A stretch of 64,000 nt of DNA from Ligustrum vulgare (lineage: Eukaryota > Streptophyta > Magnoliopsida > Lamiales > Oleaceae), in contig OY743168.1 of assembly GCA_963555705.1 (NCBI GenBank), forward strand, positions 21,458,139 through 21,522,138, in the 5' to 3' direction. Under the pieces are notes generated by a model. The model was given only the letters and a program-made list of their open reading frames with translations. It made no database searches and was not told where the DNA came from. The position numbers and the translations under genes were made by a program. Of this stretch, positions 57,331 through 64,000 are shown in pieces; positions within the stretch are counted from its first letter, which is position 1; each line of letters starts with the position of its first letter.

Positions 57331-57936
57331 TCCATGCCCTTATTGTAAAACTCCTATGCAACAGAATATCTTGTAACTTTTTTCAATGTTATGAATGAAG
57401 TCATTGTTCGTTAGAATTCTTTAACTTGTAAACCCATTTTAGCAACGAGCTGTAACGAACAAAAGGCGAAGTAAACACTTGAATCTACAAAACACGTTAT
57501 AATAACGGACAGAGGTGAACACAAAACGAAGTGACCACTTGCATCAATTTAGCCCTTGTTTGGCCCTCTGTTTCTCAAGAAATTTTTTCCAAATTTGAGT
57601 TTTATACAATAAATTTATTGACAGCAAGTCAAAAGGGCATGGGCCTGGATCAATATTTTTTTGGAGTCAAATGGTACAGGACCTGATAGATTCCTCTACT
57701 TTCCTGTGCAATTTTTTTATATACCGAATATATCCTTATAAATTCCATCCAAGGTTGGTGAGAAATTCAAGGGGTGTGACAAAACTGTAAAAGGGACTAT
57801 CAAATGCTTTTTGCATGCAATCATGTCACGGTACAAATCAGCCCAGTTGGTGAGATTTTTAAATAATTAATTCACTGCAGAAAACCAAATAGACGAAATT
57901 CTTTTGGAAAATCGGGGCTCAAACAGATGCTTATTA
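57331..57936. other. spacer between antisense ORF and repeat arrays
   Basis: Contains the 3' flank of the antisense ORF. Nothing else is recognised. Confidence 0.5.
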
Positions 57937-58279
57937 TCATGAATTCACTTACTTTAAATAAATAACAGAGGTGAATATTATAACGAAGTGAACACTTAGA
58001 CAATTTATTATCATGAATTCACTTCAAATAAATAACAGAGGTGAATATTATAACGAAGTGAACACTTAGACAATTTATTATCATGAATTCACTTCAAATA
58101 AATAACAGAGGTGAATATTATAACGAAGTGAACACTTAGACAATTTATTATCATGAATTCACTTCAAATAAATAATAGATATGAATATTATAACGAAATA
58201 AACACTTAGACAATTTATTATCATGAATTCACTTCAAATAAATAACAGAGGTGAATATTATAACGAAGTGAACACTTAA
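57937..58279. repeat. 70-bp tandem array, five units
   Basis: Units start at 57937, 58011, 58081, 58151 and 58221 with TCATGAATTCACTT. Period is exactly 70 bp except for a 4-bp insertion in the first. Units 2, 3 and 5 are nearly identical; unit 4 carries several G-to-A and C-to-T changes. Confidence 0.95.
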
Positions 58280-58289
58280 CGGAGTTGAT

Positions 58290-58500
58290 GTCACCTCGAG
58301 CCTTCACATTGTACCACCTCGATTTTTCCTCGCAAAACACCTCGTTTGTGGAATTGAGGTCGGAATAAATTCACCTCAAAAATTTCACCAAAACACCTCA
58401 TTTATGAAGTTGAGGTCGGCATGTTTTCACCTCGGTAGGTTTCACCAAAACACCTCGTTGATGAAGTTGAGGTCGGCATGTTTTCACCTTGGTAGGTTGT
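58290..58500. repeat. 58-bp tandem array (GAAGTTGAGGTCGG units)
   Basis: Three related units with ACACCTCRTTKATGAAGTTGAGG, GTCGGCATG and TTTCACC; the last two are 58 bp apart (TTCACCAAAA at 58383 and 58441). Confidence 0.8.
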
Positions 58501-58539
58501 GATGGTTCCTCTTCATCAAAGGCTATTGTTTGCTTGACA

Positions 58540-59180
58540 CGAAGGTCCTACCCCTCCATTGGGATGGATTGTCTCATGTTGCCAATGATGGTATCCTACC
58601 CTCGAGGTACTTGAGGGCCACCATTTAAGGTTTGTTTGTTTACCTCTCAAGGAGGTAATTATCGTTTTTGGGATGGGTTGCCTTGTGATGTTGGTGTTGT
58701 CCTGCCTTTGAGGTACTTATGGATCATCAACTAATGTCTTTGTTTGCCTCTCAAGGAGGTCTTTGTTTGCCTTTCAAGGAGGTCTTTCTCGTCTTTGAGA
58801 CGAAATGCCTTGTGATGTTGATGGAATCTTGCCTTTTGAGGTACTTATGGATCATCAACTAAGGTCTTAATTTGCCTCTCAAGGAGGTCTTTGCTTGCCT
58901 CTCAAGGAGGTCTTTGTTTACTTCTCAAGGAGGTCTTTCTCGTCTTTGAGATGGATTGCCTTGTGATGTTGATGAAATCCTGCCTTTTGAGGTACTTATG
59001 GATCATCAACTAAGGTCTTAGTTTGCCTCTCAGGGAGATCTTTCTTTGCCTCTCAAGGATGTATTTCTCGTCTTTGAGACAGATTGTCTTGTGATGTTAA
59101 TGGAATCCTGCCTTTTGAGGTACTTATGGATCATCAGCTAAGGTCTTAGTTTGCCTCTCAAGGAGGTCTTTGTTTGCTTT
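58540..59180. repeat. 128-151-bp tandem array before integrase
   Basis: AGGTACTTATGGATCATCA recurs at 58711, 58839, 58990 and 59118. Each unit contains one to three copies of a 24-bp subrepeat TTTGCCTCTCAAGGAGGTCT, which explains the variable spacing. Confidence 0.9.
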
Positions 59181-59283
59181 GTCTATTCTGATTCGCACAC
59201 CTTTGAATACCAAACTTTTCATTCATCAAATTACATATCTTACTTGATATCAAAAGTATTTACATCTGGGTTCATTTCCTATC

Positions 59284-60350
59284 CTACTGGAAGTATTTCT
59301 TTAAGTGTTTTGCATTCCAAGGATGTTGAATTTGAACTCCATCAAGTGACTCTAGCTCATATGATTCATTACTTACGACCTTCTTGACCCGATATGGGCC
59401 TCCCCAGTTGGGTCCCAAAGGCCCATGTGCGGTGATCATCTTTCTCAACACCAACTCCCCACTTTGAAATTTCCTCGCTTTCACCTTTGAATTATAATAC
59501 CTTGCATTTCTTTTTTTGTACACGGTATTCCTGACTTGTGCTTGTAATCGCTTCTCCTCCATGAGGTCTAATTCAACATTGAGGGCATCATAGTTACCTT
59601 GTTCATTGAAATGAGTAACTCGAAATGATGGCAATCCCACCTCAATTGGGATTACAGCTTCTATTCCGAAAGCTACGATAAACGGGGTCTCTTTTGTGGC
59701 TGTCCGGTAAGACCACAATACTCCTGGTAGCTCTTCTGCCCATGACCCTTTCAGAGTCTCCCGTCTGGTTTTCATATTGTGCTTGATAATTTTGTTCACA
59801 GCCTCAACTTGTCCATTGGATTGGGGATGGTTCGGAGTAGAGAAATGCTTTCTGATTCCCAAACCCTCACAAAAAGATCGAAATCTTTCATTGTCGAACT
59901 GCTTCTCGTTGTCTGTTACAATGGAGTGCGAGATTCCAAATCAACATATGATTGACTTCCAAACAAATTCAGTGGTCCTTTGCTCCGTAATTTTAGCTAA
60001 CGGTTCTGCCTCGACCCATTTTGTGAAGTAATCCACTACCACTATAGCGAACCTGTTTCCTCCCTTCGCCATTGGCAACGGTCCGATCAGGTCAATTCCC
60101 CATTTTTCGAACGGCCACAAACTCATGATGGTTGTGAATTCTTCAGGAGGATTCCTCATCATGGGAGCGAATCTTTGACACTTATCACATTTTTTACAAA
60201 ACCAATCGCATCCTTCTTGAGCATAGGACAAAAGTAACCCTGCCTTATAATTTTAAAGGCTAAAGCCCGTCCCCCAATGTGGTTTCCACAAATGCTTTCA
60301 TGGACCTCCTTCATCACATATTCTGCTTCTTCATCATCTAGACACTTCAA
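59284..60350 (-). pseudogene. Tat integrase region
   Basis: The zinc-binding part is at 60350-60159 (KEVHESICGNHIGGRALAFK, then FVKNV, broken before the CxxC pair seen in the neighbouring frame as CKKCDKCQRF). The rve core is at 60231-59941: KWGIDLIGPLPMAKGGNRF and VVVDYFTKWVEAEPL hold the first two acidic residues. The C-terminal part at 59862-59284 contains HPQSNGQVEAVNKIIKHNMK with the last E, and GPYRVKKVVSNESYEL. Three frames must be joined, so the gene is dead. Integrase inserts the cDNA into the genome. Confidence 0.88.
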
Positions 60351-60370
60351 TAGAGGTAGGGAGAATCCTC

Positions 60371-60470
60371 GCTTGTATAGATCATCTTCGATCAGAGTAT
60401 ATCTTGCAGCCCTGATCCTTGCTTGTATAGATCATCTCCGATCAGAGTATATCTTGCAGCCCTGATCCTC
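60371..60470. repeat. 50-bp tandem duplication breaking pol
   Basis: GCTTGTATAGATCATCT at 60371 and 60421 starts two 50-bp copies differing at two bases. As 50 is not a multiple of three, it shifts the pol frame between RNase H and integrase. Confidence 0.92.
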
Positions 60471-60559
60471 AAACTTCTTGCTTCCACTTGATCCGAAGGA
60501 ATCACCCCTTCACGTAAGTATTGGATAATCTCGTCTTTCCACGTCCTTGTTGAAGAACT

Positions 60560-61581
60560 CTACAGGACTGCTGATACTGATGAATGCATGGATGATTGTA
60601 TGACTGTCTCAATGGATATACTCCTTAATTCAGATATTCCTTCACTTGTCGCTAAACGAGCCAGCGCATCAGCCTGACTGTTCTTAGATTTAGGGATCTG
60701 AATAATCTCGGCATGTTTAAATTTCTTCATCTCCTCCAAAATTCTCGCACGATAGGACGCCTTCCTTTCTCCCTTGGCTCCATATGTTCCCCGAATTTGG
60801 TTCACCACCAACTGAGAGTCACTGTGTATGATCATACTATTGATGCCCATTTCTTGAGCCATGTCCAATCCTATGATCAAGGCCTCGTATTCAGCATCAT
60901 TGTTTGTTGCTTCAAAACAAAAACGGTAATGTCTATAGAAATTTTGGTTATCCGAGCTGATAAGAACAACTCCAGCCCCTGTCCTCTGTCCCACTGCTGA
61001 ACCATCAACATACAATCGCCAAGTAGAGCATGTCTCTGCACAACAGATTTGCGTCATGGGAGTGAATTTCACTATGAAATCAGCCAAAGCTTGCCCTTTA
61101 ATAGCTACTCTTGGCTTGTACAGTAGGTCGAACTGTCCCAACTCTACGGCCCACTTCAACAGTCGTCCAGACATTTCAGGTTTCTGTAACACTTGTCTCA
61201 AAGGATGATTGGTCAATACTTCCACTCGATGTTCCAAAAAATAAGGTCTCAACTTTCGAGTTAACATTATTAGAGCATAAGCCAACTTCTCCATTTCAGA
61301 ATATTGGAGTTCGACATCTTGAAGGGCTTGACGACGCAGTATACCGAATGTTGCACTCCCTGCTCGGTTCTTATAAGAACTGCACTCATTGCTATCTCTG
61401 AAATGGCCAAATACAAGGATAGCACTTCCCTCGACAAGGGTTTTGACAAAATAGGAGGTGATGCCAAATGCCTCTTCAGTTCTTCAATGGCCACTTGACA
61501 TTCCTTTGGTCCATTCGAAATCTTTATTCTTCTTGATAACATCGAAGAAGGGTTGGCATTTATCTGTCGATCATGACACAA
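60560..61581 (-). pseudogene. Tat RNase H regions
   Basis: RT-associated RNase H remnants occur at 61581-61270 (LYLAISEIAMSAVLIRTEQG) and 61294-61060 (RPYFLEHRVEVLTNHPLRQV). They are followed by a second, archaeal-type RNase H at about 61020-60640: WRLYVDGSAVGQRTGAGVVL, NNDAEYEALI, IIHSDSQLVVNQIRG and KNSQADALARLA. Two RNase H domains in tandem are a known mark of the Tat lineage. A frameshift near 61290 joins the two frames. Confidence 0.85.
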
Positions 61582-62631
61582 AACGACTCAAAGCTGCTAT
61601 CCTCCCGGTCAAGCTCTGTACCTCCTTCACCTTTGTCGGCTCTCTCATCTTCATCAGTGCTTGTATCTTGTCAGGGTTGACTTCAATCCCCCTTTGGTTC
61701 ACTAGGTAACCGAGGAATTTGCCTGATCCCACTCCGAAGGAGCACTTATTTGGGTTCAGTTTCATCCAATAAGCTCTCAGTATTTGGAACATCTCATCCA
61801 TGTGTTGGACATGATCTCCGGCCCGAACACTCTTTACAAGCATATCTACGACATAGACCTCCATCGTTTTCTCGATTTGATCCTTAAACATTGCATTTAC
61901 CAACCTTTGATACGTTGCTCCTGCGTTCTTCAGGCCAAATGACATCATTTTATAGCAATAAAGCCCCTATCGGTCATGAACAAAGTATGCTCTTCATCCG
62001 CTTTGTTCATCAGGATTTGATTATATCCCGAGTAAGTATCCATGAACCTGAGGAGCTGATGTCCTGCTGTAGCATCCACCATTTGATCTATTCTCGGGAG
62101 CGGGAAACTATCCTTTGGACAGGCTTTGTTTAGATCTAAAAAGTCTATACATAGCCTCCATGTCCCGTTACTCTTTTTAACCAACACCGGGTTTGCTATC
62201 TAGATAGGATAAAATGATTTTCTGATGAACCCATTACTAAGTAATTTCACCACCTCTCGAGCCAACGCTTCATATCTTTCAGGATTGAGAGATCTTCTTT
62301 TTTGTATTTTTGGTTTGAAATCAGGGCTTACATGTAGATGATGGCAAGCATGCTTAGGATCGATCCATTCCATATCTGAATGAGTCCATGCGAACACATC
62401 AGAGCTATCTTTCAAAAAACTAATGAGGTCTAACCTTATTAGCTCGATCAGTTTGCGTCCTATTCTGAACTCTACTTCAGGCTTTTCATCATCAACCTTC
62501 ACAATATCTAATTCTTCCACTGGTCCAGATTGACTGCTGTCCTGATTTCCTCTTGGATCCAAAGTCTGTAGCTCCGTTATCGGCTCATCCTCTTCATTTG
62601 GTTTTGCAATAGAGTCTCCTCTCTTCACCAT
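61571..62631 (-). pseudogene. Tat reverse transcriptase region
   Basis: The linker and RT start are at 62631-62200 (HLHVSPDFKPKIQKRR, REVVKLLSNGFIRKSF). A TAG at about 62200 then interrupts before ANPVLVKKSNGTWRLCIDFL (62187-61945). A frameshift near 61946 follows, and the palm continues at 61948-61571 with MMSFGLKNAGATYQRL. The active site reads VYVVDMLVKS, so the first catalytic aspartate of YVDD has become valine. The domain is therefore inactive by active-site loss as well as by frame breaks. Confidence 0.9.
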
Positions 62632-62654
62632 TTGGATTTTGTTGGAAGCAAAGC

Positions 62655-63995
62655 CTAAATTGCACTCCCGGGCAGCTCTCTGATCCCCCTTATGATGGCT
62701 ACCCCGTTCGATGTGGGAAATTTCATGCAGTAATGGTAAATCGACGCTGCCGCTTTCATCTCGTGGAGGATAGGCCTTCCCAAGATGACATTATAATTTG
62801 TCATGACATCAACCACTACAAAATCAGCAATGACACGCCTCTGACAAGACCCTATCCCCAGTTCCACTAATAAGGATATTTCACCTCTCGGACAGATGTA
62901 ATCATCCGTGAATCCTTGAATTCTCGTTCTTCTTGGCCGTAAGTTACGCGGGTCAATTCCCATTTTTTCAAAGGTTTTCCAATATAATACATTCACAGCA
63001 CTGCCGTCATCCACCAAGGTTCTGTGGATTTTTATTCCACACATGGGCATTGTGATTATCAAAGCATCTGAATGCGGTTGGAGTACACCTCTGGCATCTT
63101 CCTCACAGAAACTAAAAGACTCCGAATTGTCTGGAGTGAATACGTGGCTACATATTTGGTAACTATTTCGCGCCTCTCGGGCAGACTCCCATCTATTTCT
63201 TTTCGATCCGATCTGAACTTGGTTTTCACTCACAATTGTACGAATTTCATCAGGTCGATTTGTGCCGTGGGGCTCTATTTCATGATGGACTGCATACTTT
63301 TCATGTTGTGCAGATTGCTTCCCCAAATCTTGTAGTTCAACGGCATATTCTCGCAGGTTTCTCCTTTTTATCAATTTGTCAATTTCAAATCTCAGATTTC
63401 GAAATTCGTCAATCGTGTGACCTACCGACCTGTGATATTTGCAGTATCGGGATGGATCCAAATTGCTTGGGTTCTGCTTTATCGGCCTCGCCGGTGGAAT
63501 AATCCCTTTGTCCTTTATATTCATGAAAATGACCTCCCCCGATGCGTTTAACGGGGTGCGTTCGCCTTTCTGCTCTAAATTGTAGGGACGAAATCTATCC
63601 GTTGGTTTATAATCTCGCTTCTTCCCAAAGGTATTCTTTTTAAACTCCTTCTTTTCCTCTTCATATTCCTTCTTGTCCGATCCTCTGATCGACTCACTGT
63701 GAGTACCTTTGGGCCTTGAGGCTTCCTCGGCATTGATAAACTTCTCCACCCTGTTTAGAAACTCTTGGTACGTTCGAGGCCCGTCCTTATGTACTGACCA
63801 CCAAAAACGGGTCTGTATTTGTAAACCTGACAGAACGACCATCAACAACACGTCATCGGATATTTTTTCCATTCTCATGATTTGTTTATTGAAACGGGTC
63901 AAATAGTTCTTTAACGATTCCTCCTTCTCCTGTCTAATAGTTACCAAACTTTCTTTCGATGTGGTTGGAATTTTCGATCCCATAAATTGTTTCAA
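62655..63995 (-). pseudogene. Tat gag and protease, partial at window edge
   Basis: 446 open codons; the true start lies beyond the right edge. Residues 1-95 are a Retrotrans_gag-type domain (SLKNYLTRFNKQIMRM, RTYQEFLNRVEKFINAEEAS). A degenerate zinc region CKYHRSVGHTIDEF lies near residue 185, where the last cysteine is replaced by phenylalanine. The protease is near residues 325-425: RTLVDDGSAVNVLYW and NYNVILGRPILHEM. The frame ends after a frameshift in the C5 run (62695-62699, G5 on the coding strand); the RT linker continues in another frame. Confidence 0.88.
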
Positions 63996-64000
63996 GAACT

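Larger units (their letters stand above)
52702..64000 (-). mobile_element. Tat-lineage Ty3/gypsy element, right part beyond the window
   Basis: The minus strand reads gag, protease, RT, RNase H, integrase, then a spacer with an oppositely oriented extra ORF and tandem repeats, then the 3' LTR (52702-53571). An antisense extra ORF between integrase and the 3' LTR is known for Tat-lineage elements such as Grande and Retand. The 5' LTR and gag start lie beyond 64000. Stops, frameshifts and a changed RT active site show the copy is dead. Confidence 0.88.

Noticed and set aside
57937..58279. CRISPR-like array
   Set aside because: The 70-bp units are direct and contiguous, without unique spacers, in a plant retroelement. 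It is a minisatellite.

Overview
This window is AT-rich nuclear DNA of a eudicot plant. It holds one spliced plant-specific NAC transcription factor gene, long AT-rich spacers, CT, TG and ATT microsatellites, and many plant transposable elements. Nothing bacterial is present. The species cannot be named from the sequence alone.

Layout. 1-2.6 kb: a decayed hAT-like DNA transposon end interrupted by an old Copia fragment. 2.6-7.1 kb: AT-rich spacer with MITE relics, a 20-C run and a perfect hairpin. 7.15-13.8 kb: a complete but recently disabled Ty1/copia element (minus strand) with two LTRs and a matching 5-bp target duplication. 13.8-18.5 kb: spacer with a tRNA-derived SINE that has a 14-bp target duplication. 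18.56-22.25 kb: a VND-like NAC gene with a TATA box, a CT-rich leader, a 5'UTR intron and three coding exons. 22.6-29.2 kb: an unclassified repeat split by a very young, reverse-transcriptase-less Ty3/gypsy derivative with 806-bp LTRs. 29.2-29.6 kb: a solo LTR. 30-32.2 kb: duplicated spacer repeats and a 501-bp PIF/Harbinger MITE. 32.3-37.9 kb: a patchwork of exon fragments from unrelated genes (plastid enoyl-ACP reductase, mitochondrial-type GrpE and two unrecognised pieces), all on the + strand. 38.1 kb: a Helitron 3' end. 39.8-48.3 kb: a degenerate endogenous pararetrovirus (Caulimoviridae, minus strand). 48.8-49.05 kb: a small Helitron of the same family as the 38.1-kb end. 49-52.6 kb: spacer with a foldback element, an LRR-extensin-like fragment and a second copy of the 22.6-kb repeat. 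52.7 kb to the right edge: a Tat-lineage Ty3/gypsy element (minus strand) with 3' LTR, an antisense extra ORF on the + strand, a 1067-bp Harbinger MITE inserted upstream of that ORF, three tandem-repeat arrays, and broken integrase, RNase H, RT, protease and gag.

The only gene likely to be functional is the NAC factor. All retroelement genes carry stops or frameshifts. The gypsy derivative at 23.5-29.0 kb stands out: its LTRs differ at only about six positions, yet it has no RT and carries an uninterrupted 821-codon ORF. It must therefore have been mobilised in trans. All family calls come from reading motifs by eye; no database search was run.
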